Assembly (NCBI RefSeq): GCF_022682495.2
Contig: NC_071398.1
Location: 83,843,193 to 83,907,192 of the forward strand
From: Desmodus rotundus
Taxonomy: Eukaryota > Chordata > Mammalia > Chiroptera > Phyllostomidae
Direction: 5' to 3'
DNA: 64,000 nt
Part shown: positions 1 to 12,527 of the stretch, piece after piece
Position numbering within the stretch: the first letter of the stretch is position 1
Layout: each line of letters begins with the position of its first letter
The notes under the pieces: generated by a model
What the model was told of the DNA's origin: nothing
Seen by the model: the letters and a program-made list of their open reading frames with translations, nothing else
Database searches by the model: none
Made by a program: the position numbers and the translations under genes

Positions 1-778
1 TTTTTATACTTCATGAAAATACTTACGATGCCATACTTACATTTGACATTGAATTGTGTCAAAAGGAATCCTATAGTATTTATTTCGACTATCCAAAAAG
101 CACATTAAATGTACTGCTGCATGAAACCAGGAGAAAGTTGGACTTGATTTGCTGAACTTTGAGCCCTTAATGCATTTGGCATCATTTCGGTCCTTAACTG
201 GTTTGAAAATATAATTAAAAACCACATCCATGCAGAGATTTTTTTAACATTTCATCCTAAGCTGTTTTGACATCATCTTTGCATTCTTGTCTTCCTCTTA
301 CCCTCTTTACCATTTGCCTTCATTTCTGTTTGTTTGTTTATTCTTATTCTCTGAAAACACAGTGGAATGCTTTACAGTGTTGTGGCTAATTGAGCTTGCT
401 AAGTGTCTATTAATGCTATGATGTCCTGCTTAGTGAAGCTAAACGGGGACGGGACCGGTGGGGTGGTCGTGGGAGGTCAAGGCATGGGTGGGAGGGTGGA
501 GGAAGGATTATGAGGTATACCTTTAAATTCTGACCACGATGTAGAGTGAGGTTGAGATACTAGTGCCCCCAAAAGACTTGCTGCCTACTTAGCATTCTCT
601 CTACCTGTCACATTTTGCAAGCATCTGCATCAAAATGGAATTAGTTGAATTTCCATTAAACACGGTATACACCATATCCTTATGAAGTACAAATACTTAA
701 TCTTCTCAGCAGATGCTACAAGAAGGATGTTCTGAGTTGATTTCAAATGATGTTTGTGGTCTGTTTTTTTTTCTATAG
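1..778 (+). other. SYT14: SYT14 last intron (3' part)
   Basis: AT-rich non-coding sequence that runs up to a strong 3' splice site: a T/C tract at about 761-776 followed by AG at 777-778. The open frame that extends upstream of 779 is intron read-through and not coding. A short purine/G-rich stretch at about 445-510 is the only compositional oddity. No repeat was recognised with confidence. Confidence 0.75.
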
Positions 779-1092
779 ATACGTATGTTAAATTAACTCT
801 ACTGAATTCCATGGGCCAAGAAATGTCTAAATGCAAGACATCCGTCCGCAGAGGGCAGCCAAACCCAGTGTACAAGGAGACTTTCGTTTTTCAAGTGGCC
901 CTGTTTCAGCTTTCTGATGTGACACTTATACTTTCTGTGTATAACAAGCGCAGCATGAAAAGAAAAGAGATGATAGGCTGGATCGCTTTAGGTCTGAACA
1001 GCTCTGGAGAAGAGGAGCTCAATCACTGGACCGAAATGAAGGAGTCGAAAGGACAGCAAGTGTGTCGATGGCACGCGCTGCTGGAGTCGTGA
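779..1092 (+). CDS. SYT14: Synaptotagmin-14, terminal coding exon (C-terminal half of C2B)
   Basis: Last exon of a synaptotagmin-family gene; only the final 104 residues or so are in the window. The exon begins after the acceptor AG at 777-778 with the first codon split across the intron (exon starts at codon position 2), and ends at TGA 1090-1092. The translation opens with [10 protein letters not shown] and runs through the later beta-strands of a C2B domain ([34 protein letters not shown]) to RWHALLES at the C-terminus. This contains the WHXL motif typical of synaptotagmin C2B tails. SYT14 is an atypical synaptotagmin whose C2 domains lack the full Ca2+-binding acidic set, so it is regarded as a Ca2+-independent membrane-trafficking protein. 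The paralogue SYT16 has a very similar C2B. SYT14 is preferred because SERTAD4 follows on the same strand, as in other mammals. Upstream exons lie outside the window. Confidence 0.93.
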
Positions 1093-3965
1093 CGGGTAGA
1101 GCGAGCGCCCGCAGCCCCAGGCCTCGGGACTCCCACTGGCAACCTTGCTGTTTTTGCCCAGCCACCTTTAGAAGAGTTACTCTTTGAAGAGTCGTCTTCA
1201 ACATTCCACCACCGTGTTTTACATTCTGTGGTAGAATAGCTAATACTGACATAAGTGAAGAAAGGCTGCGTCTCCGGTGGAGCCTGTTTGGAAAGATGAA
1301 AGACTTAACATCGTCATCGTTAAATTGACAGCCCTCCGGAGCTTTCAGAGTCTGCTTGGGGTTGACGCTGATTTTCCTTTAGCAAAAGAGCCAGTCGTTT
1401 ATTCTGTGAAAAATCAAAATTATAAATGATTTTAATTAGAATTTTAGTTGCAACACTATTTTAGATCACGCTACATAGAATCCATAAAAGATATTTTGAC
1501 TGGCCCATCCCTGATGTTTGAAATGTACTTGAATATGAGAAGGTAGTTCTCCACCTCTACTGTCAGTCCTAGCTCATGTTGAAGGGTTCCAATCACGTTG
1601 AAAATTGTTTTATTTCGGATGTTTTCCCTTTGTGCACTTAGGTTCACCATGCCTCAGTTCTTCTCAGTAGCACTAAATCTAAGTGCAAGCGAGATTTCAT
1701 TGTTGTAAAAATAATTTAGTGTTATTTCTTAAACTCATGACTTCATTGGCCTCTGCTTCTGCCTGATCCAAAGAGACCACGTCACGGTACTGGTCCCTTG
1801 CAAGTCTTCTAGACAGGTTGTACTGTAGAACTATGTAACTTTCTGTTGAAAGCACTTCCTGTATTCTCGTATTCCAATGTAGGAAGCTAATAGAACAGGA
1901 CCTTACATTAAAATTTCTTTCCAATGATTGACTCTTTAAAAGTGTAGTAATGTACAAGTACGTTTTTTACAAACTAAAAAATACAGTAGATAAGCTGTAG
2001 AAAATTGTAACGTTCTTCTCTGAGTGTTTAGTAACCAGCACTGCATAAAGCAGGCAGCATCCAGATAAGAAACTGTTCTCTCTCTAGATCTTCTTCACTC
2101 TTTGTATTTGTGATATAAAGACTCTCCAGTTCTCAGTTTGAACCAGAACATCATGTTCAGAATAGTCCTCAGAATCTTTATGGAGTTTCTAGTGACTTGT
2201 GGCCAGATTTTATGAAATTCACAGATGCGTTCAATGTGATGTCATCCTGTGCCTTTCACGTAAGTTAAATTTGCTCATACAGCTTGAAGGTTGTATTTGC
2301 AAAATTAGGCCTTCGATTTTTATAAATGAAAGATTCCTCAGAACAGTATCACAAGCTCTTTATTTCCTCTGAAGTATGTAAAATGTGCTGTTTTTTTAAA
2401 TCAGAAGGCATTTTCATTTGTTGCTTTTATATTTAGGAACTCTGATTGATCAGGAATATTATCAGCTGTTTTCCTTTTAATTTTGCTTCTTACTCAATAT
2501 ATAATTTTATGCATATACTTTATTAGAGTGTGTTTTGTATATATGAAAATATTTTTCTCTTTCTAATTTCTAGTTAAACTAGACAAAACAAACTATTTGC
2601 CAATTACTAAAAGCAGTATATCATTGTTCCTGGTCCCAGCTAATTACTATATATTATTGTAAGTTAGGGCTTGTTATTACCATAATAACAAAACCAGGCA
2701 TAGATATTATTATTTCAACCTGGCTGTACTGAAAGGCCTTAAGAGAAATCCAAAAAGACAGTGAACTCCTAATATTTTTAGTTTAAAAAATGGCAGCTCT
2801 TTGCATTCATACACATGAATTATAAGGTAAAATACGAATGTTATATTGGATGACATGAGGTTTAAGAATGAATGTTATAGAGTCCATTCAAGGGAGAAGT
2901 TCATTGTTTTATTGTTGCATTCATCAGCTTTTTCCAGGGTGTTTTATAAGTGAGTTAGGTTATAAAGTTAGAACATATACATCAAATGGCATATCTCATG
3001 GAAGTATTTGCAGCAGCAATATGGAACGAGATTTGAGGGGGTGATATAGATTTTACTGGGAAATTAGATTTAGGCGTTTGATGCTACAGGTATCCGTTCT
3101 GGCTTTGGAACAACTGACTGCATTGCTAACAACTAGGATCTTCCCAATGAAGAGAGTGATCACTAATGTTTGTAGCTGTAACAAAGCCTCACCGCACGCA
3201 CCGTTACAGACCAGCTTGGTGCTTGTCTCCTGCAGTGAGGATAAGACCCAGGGAGCTGTTCCTGTTAAGTCTGTCTTTCTCCAGACCGCGCCCAGGGCTG
3301 TGTGCGTGTGCTCTGATCTGTCTTCGGGGCTGTGCCTGGTGTAAGGATCAAATCCAGCATTGCCTAAAAATTAATGAACAGTTTTAAAAACTTTCAAGAA
3401 GGACCCTATTTCTACCCAGCTACCAAGTCCACAAAGATAGTGAAGTGTGTGTGTGTGTCTGTATAGACACTTGCACGCACACACACACACACACACCCAT
3501 GCATGTGTGGAAAGATGAAGTTGCCCTGGCTTTTTTGATAACTAAGTAGAAAAACTTGATTGATCGAGTTTATAGATTATTTTTCCTCTCTACGTATAAT
3601 TTACTAGCAATTGTATTTGGTTTGAGGTGCTATTTGCTGCCATTCTCCTCCTCACACAGCAAAATGTATGTCTTTTTGTCCTGGATTAACACAACTTGCA
3701 GTCATTACTCCCAAAAGTTTATCTATTCTTTTAGGAAAAGATTAAATAAGGCTGAAGAGACCCACTTCACTCTAATGAATCTAGTGTGCAGGGCAGTCTT
3801 TGTGTGCTTGAATTTGCATGAAGGCTTAAAGGCAAAATCTTATATCTCAGTAATTACAGAAAATAAGGGCCCACTGGTGGGTAGCAGGTGTTGTTTCTGA
3901 AACCTGAGAAAGATAACCCACTTTCTTACTGTTTTCTTAAAATCCCCTAAGATTTATAATAAAAG
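1093..3965 (+). other. SYT14: SYT14 3'UTR and/or downstream flank (end uncertain)
   Basis: AT-rich non-coding sequence directly after the SYT14 stop, without recognisable young repeats as far as the TG/CA tract at 3445-3496. An AATAAA hexamer lies at 3958-3963, but there is no strong reason to pick it over others, so the transcript end is not settled. No coding signal was seen. Confidence 0.4.
3445..3497. repeat. (TG)n ... (CA)n inverted microsatellite
   Basis: A TG run (about 3445-3458) is followed by a 20-base spacer and then a CA run (about 3478-3496) on the same strand. The two arms are complementary and could form a hairpin or cruciform. Confidence 0.85.
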
Positions 3966-4954
3966 GAGGTAGTCCAAATACGGCAATTGACTGGTGTTCA
4001 TGGAATTCCAGACCCTGGAATTACAGACTTTATTTGTTTCCCAAATGAGCTGCAAAATGTAGTAATTTATTACTGCCCAGGAAACAAAGTGTATTGCAAA
4101 TCAGCAAAGAATTTTAGAGTAATATCCTTGTACCTTTCAGAAGTTTTCTTCTATAGTCTTGTGTCTTCTGTACTACCCGCATTTTGTGTGAAATCCATTT
4201 GCATATTTTCTTACTATGCATGCAGAGAATCCTCAATAATGTTATATTTAGTGACAAAAATAACAAATTGGACCACAATTAAAAAAAAAAAAAACCAATG
4301 AGAAAATATCTGAATTACCCCGATGAATATACATGTGTCAAAGAGTAGGGCCCTGCAAGGCAGCTTCCTCCAGCCTCGTGCAGACACCTAGGGCTATATG
4401 TTAAATTATTTTCTTGATACCATCATCATTTTTTACTTTTCAGTCGAATCAGAAGTGTAATCAATGATTGCAAAGTAAGATAGCACCAATAGGGGAAGAG
4501 GCCGTAGAATTGGGGGTGTTCTTCAAGATGAGTTGGAGACCAAATGATACCACAGTTTGCCAAGTGAACTGAGACATAGGCTATTTGAAGGTATCAATTT
4601 TAGATGAATTAAGAGCCCTAGTCACCAACAAATCTTGTTGAAGGTCTTTATCCAGATAGGAAGAAATAACACAAATCTACTTACATGAAATTGCCACTTT
4701 CGTGCACAGGCTAGATAGACAGTTCATAGAGACTGTTCTCATTGATAGTTGTTATATTATTTCACATTGATAATTATTATCCAAAACTCTCTGTTTTTTC
4801 CCTGTTCACTGTCCCCATTTCATCCGTGGCCAACCCTGGAGGTAGCCAGCAGTATCACCATCACCATCCACACTCAATATTGAGCACAAAGCTGAACACG
4901 CTATGAAGCATTTTTAAAAATCTTTAAAACATCCTGTGTCTACCAAAATACATA

Positions 4955-5190
4955 ATGATGATGATGGTAGCTGCTATAATTTACTAAGATCTAGCACAAT
5001 AACTTATTAGTTTGCTTCTTACAACAATACTACGAGGTAAGTAATATTATCAACATCTTAGAGATAAAGAAACTGCAGCATAGAGGTTATGCAGACTTGC
5101 CCAAGGTCATCCAGTGAGTAAGCGGTAGAACAGGAATTAGAACGCAGGTATAAGCGACCCTAAGACCTGTACTGTGAATCTCGCAGCTGC
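4955..5190 (+). repeat. MIR SINE
   Basis: Diverged copy of the mammalian-wide tRNA-derived SINE MIR. The diagnostic core and 3' part are readable: 'gaggtaagta' near 5035, 'gagataaagaaactgcagca' near 5062, 'cttgcccaaggtcatccag' near 5096 and 'agtaagcggtagaacaggaa' near 5117. It is an ancient insertion. Confidence 0.8.
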
Positions 5191-5689
5191 ATCCCTCTTT
5201 ACTGGCTGTAAAAAAAAACAAAACAAAAAAAAATTGGACAACAGTATATCCATCAATAAATCCACCCACCTCAGTTGAATGGCAGAACTTAGAAAGAAAA
5301 AAAAAAAAAAAAAGAAAAGAAAAGGAAACAGCCTGGGAAAGAGAAATGCAAGGCAAAGAAGAAAAGATGATTAGAGATTGCGTTTCTTCTCAGGACACAT
5401 GGTACTTTTTGTCTTTATTTGTAGAGAATTTTGATTTTCAAAGACTTGGTGATTTCACTTACTCTGCCAGTTTAGCTTGTACTTATATTAAAAATGTATT
5501 AGTCAATTTATTCTACTTCTTGTATACTTTTGGAAATCCAAGCTATTTTCATTGGAGATGATCACCCTTCTGCTCTGTGAACAGCCTGTGTCCGTTAGCC
5601 TGTATCTTGCCCGTGCCAGTGAGGAGAGGACCGACTTGTGCTGTCACTGCAGTTCACTTGTGCTTCTTCTGTGCCCTTTCTTAAGCATG

Positions 5690-5860
5690 GGTTTATTTAC
5701 TCCTTCATTTCAAAAATATTTACACGAGTACCTACTGTGTGCCGTGTTAGTTCTAAGTGCTACAGATACTGAGATAATTAATTGGACAGTTTTTTTCCTC
5801 ATGGCGCTTGCATTCTACGGTTGGAACTCAGCCACAAAACGATACAAGTTTAGTTAGTAG
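5690..5860 (+). repeat. Old mammalian interspersed repeat (same family as 37480-38830)
   Basis: Contains the common motif set 'atttacacgagtacctactg', 'tgtgccgtgttagttctaag' and 'ctcatggcgcttgcattcta' found at the start of a widespread old mammalian repeat. The same opening motifs occur at 37485-37600. The family name was not assigned from memory. Confidence 0.55.
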
Positions 5861-5979
5861 AGGAGCATGTAGTTCAGAAAAATCTTTCTGGAGAAGGTAA
5901 CCCCTGAGCTGGGTCTCAAAGAACAGATACAGATTAGACTCCCACGTGGGAACATATTCTGTCCCAGGGCAAAATTTAA

Positions 5980-6150
5980 AACAGTGCTTCCCAAACTATA
6001 GTTTATTTAAGAATTACCTTGAGAGCTTAATTTGTATTCCAAAACCTCATCACCACAAATTTTATTTCCATTGCTCTGGGGTGGAGCCCAAGAATCTACA
6101 TTTTATTAAGCTCCCCAGGAAAGTCTCTGAGATTTATCGGTGTAGCTCAT
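5980..6150 (+). repeat. MER5-like hAT-Charlie fragment
   Basis: Resembles the MER5 consensus: 'cagtgcttcccaaactatag' at the 5' end, 'ttgagagcttaatttgtatt' in the middle and 'ctggggtggagcccaagaat' then 'ctacattttattaagctccc' at the 3' end. Non-autonomous DNA transposon fossil. Confidence 0.75.
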
Positions 6151-6179
6151 TACCAATAAAAGTACAATAAAGCTCTGAG

Positions 6180-7860
6180 TTCATTATATAGCAATTATTG
6201 ATAGCAGTGTTCCAGGGCACACAGATTAGATCTTTAAATGTGATGGTAATAAAAGTGAGGTTAAGATTAGGATTATGCTGTTGATTTTACTTGTGCTTCC
6301 TTCAACAGAAAGATTTTTAATGAAAAATTAAAAGGGACAGTTAGTTACGAGTTCCTGTACGTTTGCACTCAACGTAACTTTTTCAAAATGTCCCTTGGTA
6401 TAATAAATAAATTCTTTTATGTTGGTTTTACAATTCCTGAAGATTCTTTTGGATTATTATTCAAATATCTCCTTCCAAGCTGCCTTTCTGACGGTAGATT
6501 TAAGGTAAAGGGAGAGTCCGAGGAGACTTGTCTAGTATGTCGTCGTTAGCATTCTAAACGAAGTGGGACTGACCTTTAAGTGATGTGTGGTGGCATTTCT
6601 CATTCTCTTGCATGGTAAGCTTCTTCGCCTTTTGTCATCGTCCCGAAGGGCTTCCTTGTCAGCACACTCATCCCGTGAACCTCATCCCTGCATCCTTCCC
6701 TAGGAACACCAGTGTTGCTGTCGCCTCGCCCTAATCTCCAGTTCCTTGATTGCTTTGCTCTTTCTCAGGGTCTTGTATTTCAAACAGCAAGTTCATACAG
6801 CAGCCTCAAGTCCTCTTCTTTCTCTAAAAGTAAATGCTGTGGACAAGGTTGATCTGAGTTTCTGTTTTTCCTCATCTCAAGGGTCGCCCTACCTCCTCGG
6901 GCGCAGTATTTTACATCTGGAAAGGTCCTTTTTCCAGCAAAGATCTGCGAGTAACCCACTGAAAAATGAGGTGATTTGACTATTTGAAATAACATGGTTG
7001 TGGAACAAGGCTCTTTTTTGTGATTGCTGCTGTATCATTGGTCTGGTTATAGCTTGGGATCTGGTTAATTAATCATAATTTAAAGAAGTCGATAGACTGG
7101 GATTATTGGTGCCTCATCAACGATGAATATAAGATTCTTGTTCTTTTCTCTCCCAGTGTGGACAAGCGTGTATCTCTTTTAAAATGTTCCTTCTTTCTTC
7201 CTCCCTGCCTTTTTTACCCGTGCGGATTCATATACTTTCACAACAGGAGATACTAGACTTCATCTGAGCAACACCTGTCAAAAAGGGAACCCCTGGCTTG
7301 CTTGTCTCAATCCCATGGGCTGGCCGGCAGGGAGGACCAGCGAGGTTTTCTCAGAGATGAGAGGGAGAGCAAACCATGACACTCTTTAGTCCTTGGAGGC
7401 TTGCTGCTGCTTCTGTGATTATCGTCGTCGTGTTTCCCTGAGTGGTGGGAAGGACCCTACGGACGTGTTGTATGGGTGGGAAGCAGAGAAGGAAACTTAC
7501 TGATCTACCAAGTTTGACATGACTTTATCATAGGATTTCAACCTCTCAGTACATAAACATTTCTCAATAAGTAATTACGAGAACAAAGGCCCTCATTTTG
7601 CAAGATTTTTACACGATTTCAATGTCAGTTTGACGGTCTATACCTTAACTGTCCTATTATTCTAGGGCCCATTCCACCCTTTTCTTTATTATTCTGATTA
7701 CTATTTGATATTTGAGCTTGTCCTTCAAATACTTAGTCTTACTTTAAAAAGAAAACCTTAACACCTTTCTGTTTATTTCTTCAACATGTGATCAGTTGCT
7801 CACCAGTGTTTAAAATAATCAATAGATGAAATATTGATACAATACTCCACCATACACTGC
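6180..7860. other. Intergenic sequence, nothing assigned
   Basis: Unique-looking AT-rich intergenic DNA. The short open frames here (for example 6746-6979) show no recognisable protein and no splice context. No RNA gene or repeat could be supported. Confidence 0.5.
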
Positions 7861-7867
7861 AAAAAAA

Positions 7868-8078
7868 AACGTATTTTTTGGACTATAAGACGCACCCCCC
7901 CCCAAATTTGGGAGGGAAATGGGGGCATATGTCTTGTAGTCCACAGGTAGCTTGCCTGGCTCGCTGGGGCAGGGAGGGGAGGGAGGGCAGTAGTGGAGCG
8001 GGGTTTTGTTTTTTGTTTTTGTTTTTTCCTATTTTCCTCTAAAACCTAGGTGTGTCTTATGGTCTGAAAAATACAGTA
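7868..8078. mobile_element. Non-autonomous DNA transposon (MITE) with ~29-bp terminal inverted repeats
   Basis: About 210 bp bounded by matching inverted ends. The left end reads 'gtattttttggactataaga' then 'cgcacc' (7871-7896); the right end is the complement of that with a few changes, 'ggtgtgtcttatggtctgaa' then 'aaatacagta' (8049-8078). The interior is C-, G- and T-run rich and has no ORF. The superfamily was not settled; elements with this 'ggactataagacgcacc' end are widespread in vertebrates. Confidence 0.75.
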
Positions 8079-8079
8079 A

Positions 8080-10795
8080 TTTTCTAAATTTTGTTTATAT
8101 ATCAAGATATTGCTAGAATACTTATTTCCATAAGTCTAAGCGGTTAATAGAAATATGATTGTTTTGTTTAATGAGAAAATAGGAATTTTCCCTTATTTCT
8201 GAGATTTGTTTCTCTTGCCTTTCACATCTGGTTGAAGGGGCTGGCTGTGAACCTCTCTCAACACTTCATTTGTCAGTTTTGAGGGTGCTCCCCTCCTCGT
8301 TATGGTATTTTAGTGACAGTCACAGTGTTTCTACCCTTAGGGTAGGTTCTCACCAGTGGCTCCTGTTCATAACCCTCATTAATGTTGCTGAAAGAAATAC
8401 GTGAGCACCCACAGGGAAAAAAGATCCCTAAAGTGTGAAGAAGCGGTGTCTCAGGGGCCCCGGTATAGGGTGGCAGCTCTAATACCTAAATGTGGCTTCA
8501 GTCATATTGGGGTAGAAGCCAGCTCCGCAGAAATGAGAGTTTAGGTCCTTATGTCCAAAATTTTCTCTTTCTGTCTTCTCTCTTTTCTCCTCGTAGCTTG
8601 CACATTTTTTTTTTAATTTTGTGAGAAAGTCGTTTAAAATTCTCAAATATTCTTAACCAGGCAATTTCATAAAAAGAAAACCAAAATCTATACCCCAGAA
8701 GAACCATAGAAAGTGTTTGGGGGGAGGGAAGGCTTGCTTTTGTCTGGGACAGCCTTTCGGATCAATATTGGGAATACTTACAACATTCTATAATTATGTC
8801 ACATTTGTTTTGTGAGAGGAGGCCAGGGTAGCTTTTGCATACAAATTGGCTCTCTTAGTATTTAAGTATTTTTAAACGATTATTTGAAGTACAGCTAGAA
8901 AATAATAGTGATACCTTAAAGACTATTTTGAAATTACAAATATTACTTTAAATGTACTAAGAAAATTTTCAGTCACAGCTTCCATTACAAAATTAATTTA
9001 GAATTTTTCTGCATAACTTTATTGAGATGATGTGTTTTTATAGTGAAAATAACAAAGTGGCAATAATTTTGAGGAATTTTTAAAGCTGTCATAGAGGGAC
9101 AGACAAACTTTGGATTTTTACTAGAATTTTGAAATATGAAAGTATATCAATATTCTCAGTTCAATTAGTCTTGATGAAGGACAGTTATTATATGACTTTT
9201 AAAGGTCTTGATAAATGTTAGGATCTATTCCTTTTATAAAACCCATGATATCTATTATTGCTCAGCACTCTTGCATTATGTTTGATTTCTCAAAATTATG
9301 TGCTGTGGAAAACTCAATTAGTGGAATCTTTTATTTAATATCCCTTTACTTTTCTCCTTCCTCTTTCTTCCTCCCTCCCTCCACTCCCTCCCTCCCTCCT
9401 TCCTTTCTTCCTACTTAATTTTTTTGAGGCAAGAAGCTTCCTTAATAATATGGTTTCTACAGAGCTTTCTTACTTATTTTTCTAATAATGGATTTAACAG
9501 TGTGATGAAGATTAAATGCTCTGTGAGCAAAACTCTGTTAAACAGTCTGAAGAAATGCGCTCCTGTTTACCATTTCCCTTGGTCTTAAACTGTCTCCAAC
9601 ATATTGCCCAGTGACTCTACAACATTAATGGGTCTGATTAATATATACGAGTGTCTGTATGGCTATCAATAGTGTTGTGTTATTGTCACATGTTAATACG
9701 CATTTTGGGTCAGAATTATAAACAGATGTGTGTGAAACAACTCATTTTGTAGAATGACCCTGTATCGAATCATTTTCATGTAATTGGAAATGTGCTATAT
9801 GTTGCATTTTATTCTCATACCTACTTTTCTACTATCTGTGTACACCGATTGTCTCGGTGCCCTTTTCCTTTTGTATAATTGTACTACCAAAAGGAATTAC
9901 CTCTGTGTAAGCAATGTAAAAACCGTTACAATTATTAATCCAAGGAGATTTTAATGGCAGTTTAATTTTCCAGAAAATAAATTTTTGTGTGGGTTAAAAG
10001 TTACTTTTCTTCCCCTTTCTGTAACAAATCTCTCCCCATTTTAGTACTCACAGGAATGGGTAAGCATCTGACCTCTGAGAGTGATACACAAAAATCAGCC
10101 CCAATTCTTACCATGATAAATAGACGTTAATACGATTGCACGTAAAATAAAATACCTTTGGCTGCAAGGCAACAATCAAATGCATATATGTAAATGGCGT
10201 TAGAATCTCAAGTTTGAAAAGAATAATTTAAAGGTGCGATGAGATACTGTTATCAGAATGTTTGGATCACATTAGTTACTCTCCTCAATTCTAAGTCAAA
10301 TCTCACTGCCAAAGAAAGTAAACTACACATTTGAATATTTTCAAATAAAGTTCATAAATAAACCAATTCTGAAATTAAATAGGTTTAAAATGATCTCAAT
10401 ATCTTTAACTGGAATATGAATATGTAGATAATATTATCCAGCTTGATCTTTCATTTAGTGTGAATTTTTTCCTAATTCATATTGGCATTGTGATTCTGCT
10501 TAAAACAAAATCATTTTCTATTTGGCAGTAGTAGCGTGTTGCTTTTAAAATTTTTTTATTTGGTAGCTTTTATTATTGTTTCCCAAACACCTTGAGTTTA
10601 GATATTTTTTCATATTTCATTATCTTCATTACCATTTTATTTCCAGCAACACACACTTATAACAACAGACTTAAGTACTATTTTCCATACTGTAAAGAAC
10701 TTAAACTTCTGGTACTCTGAAGTGAACAGAAATTAAAGTTACTACAGTATCTAATCTCTGATTATCTTTGAATCCTTAGTTGCATAAAATAGCCA
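8080..10795. other. Intergenic sequence with a CCTT-rich pyrimidine tract
   Basis: AT-rich intergenic DNA with no supported gene. A polypyrimidine tract of CCTT/CTCC units lies at about 9354-9412. A few stretches may be very old LINE debris but were not identifiable. Confidence 0.5.
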
Positions 10796-10796
10796 G

Positions 10797-11570
10797 AAGC
10801 CATTTTTAATTTTATTTTTAATTATATTTTATCAATTATGCTATTATAGTTGCCTCAATTTTTCTCCTTTTGCCCTACTCCACCCAGTAACCCCCACCCC
10901 CTCAGGCAATCCCCACACCATTCATTGTTTATGTCTGTTGGACATGCGTATAAGTTCTTTGGCTACTCCATTTCCTATACTGTACTGTACATCCCCATGG
11001 CTATTCTGTAACTCCCTATTTGTATGTACTCTTTGATCCCCTCATCTCTTCACCCATTCTCCCCCTCCCCCCTCCCATCTGGCAACCATCAAAACACTCT
11101 CCGTATCCATGATTCTGTCTCTGTTCTTCTTGTTTGCTTAATTTGTTTTTTAGATTCAGTTGTTCATAGATACGTATTTATTGCCATTTTATTGTTCATA
11201 GTTGTGATCTTTTTTTAAATAAGACCCTCTAACATTTCATATAATAATGGTTTGATGATGATGAACTCCTTTAGTTTTTTCTTGTCTGGGAAGCTCTTTG
11301 TCTGTCCTTTGATTCTAAATGATCGCTTTGCTGGGAAGAGCGATCTTGGCTGTAGGTCCCTGTTTTTCATGATTTTGAATATTTCTTGCCAATCCCTTCT
11401 AGCCTGCCAGGTTTCTTTTGAGAAATCAGCTGACAGTCTTATGGGAATGCTCTTGCAGGTAACTAACTGCTTTTCTCTTGCTGCTTTTAAGATTCTCTCT
11501 CTATCTTTAACCTTTGGCATTTTAATTAAGAAGTTGGAAATCTATTTGGAAAATAATGAAAGAAAATTAC
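10797..11570 (-). mobile_element. HAL1-like (half-L1) retrotransposon with ORF1 remnant and no ORF2
   Basis: The minus-strand frame 11215-11520 is the RNA-binding C-terminal part of an L1 ORF1 protein: motifs such as 'ILKAAREKQLVTCKSIPIRL', 'SADFSKETWQARRDWQEIFK' and 'LQPRSLFPAKRSFRIKGQTK' match the ORF1p C-terminal domain pattern. Read on the minus strand, this frame is followed within a few hundred bases by L1-type 3'UTR (11215 down to about 10797) with no ORF2 in between. That is the layout of HAL1 elements, in which ORF1 is present and ORF2 is absent. The 5' part of ORF1 is truncated at about 11570. A non-functional fossil; ordinary internal deletion of an L1 is the alternative. Confidence 0.7.
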
Positions 11571-12525
11571 CCTAATTTGGTGAAGAAAATAGACAAGTCC
11601 AGGAAACACAGAGAGTCCCCAAAAAGAAAGATACAAAGAGGCCCACTCCAGAAGCTAATTTTAGTTAACATTTTTAAGAGTAGAACACCAGTACCCAATT
11701 GGTATGGTTCAATTATTTTCTCTTTGTAAGAATTGTTTGCACTGAAACACAATGAAAACATGGAACGCTTCTTAAAATAAATGGGCTCATAATTTAATCT
11801 CCAACTAAGTTTAAGGAATTTGCACTTCTTCCCAGTACTTGCCACTGAATTCCTCCTTTCTCTCAAACCTTTTGGGCTTTCATTATTAAGGTATTTAAGT
11901 TTGAAGAAGCAGAAATAAGAGACTTGTTTATGAGCTTACTCTAGGAAAAGTCACATTCATCTGGGTCATGGCTTATTGTCTTTCACAGAATTACAACAGA
12001 TATAAAATGAAATTTCAGCAAAAGAATAACTAGTGAATCATTAAATTATCATTTTTATTTTTACAAAGGATTTAGCTAGTTATTCATCACATTATGTTAT
12101 ATGCCTAAGATTGTTTTAATTGCAAATTGAGTATAAATCCTTCGATCTCCAGTATGCAAAATAATATTTAAGTCAACTGTTTCTTTCCATAGACAAAATA
12201 CTCTATGATCTTTCCCATTTGAAAATAAAGCCATTCCCAATTTTAAAATAAAAGGTCTCAGTAAAATATTAAAATATTTTGTTTGATTAGTACTTTATAA
12301 TGAATTATGATAGTATAATAACACAGTAAATACCTCTACATGATTAAATGTCAAACAAATGGAGACATTTATATAATGTCATAAATGTATATTAATAAGT
12401 AAGAAGAAAAAATGAAGGCTTATTTTCAGTTGGCACAAGGATAATATATCAAAAGGAAAACCTTCCAAACAATACTTTTAATATGTGATAGAAACAGCCC
12501 ACTTTACCAAAATCTGTTTTTTTCT
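11570..12525. other. Intergenic AT-rich sequence, nothing assigned
   Basis: No coding signal or recognisable repeat. Very AT-rich, with many short TAAT/ATTA strings that are expected by composition. Confidence 0.5.
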
Positions 12526-12527
12526 TC

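Noticed and set aside
754..778. Extending the SYT14 exon upstream to the ATG at 754
   Set aside because: These bases are intron: they include the T-rich tract and AG acceptor at 777-778, and the translated residues do not continue the C2B fold.
779..1092. Assignment to SYT16 instead of SYT14
   Set aside because: The paralogue is similar in this region, but the adjacent SERTAD4 gene fits the SYT14 locus. Not fully excluded by sequence alone.
11215..11520. Possible small host gene on the minus strand
   Set aside because: The translation is L1 ORF1p C-terminal domain; it belongs to a HAL1-like fossil.
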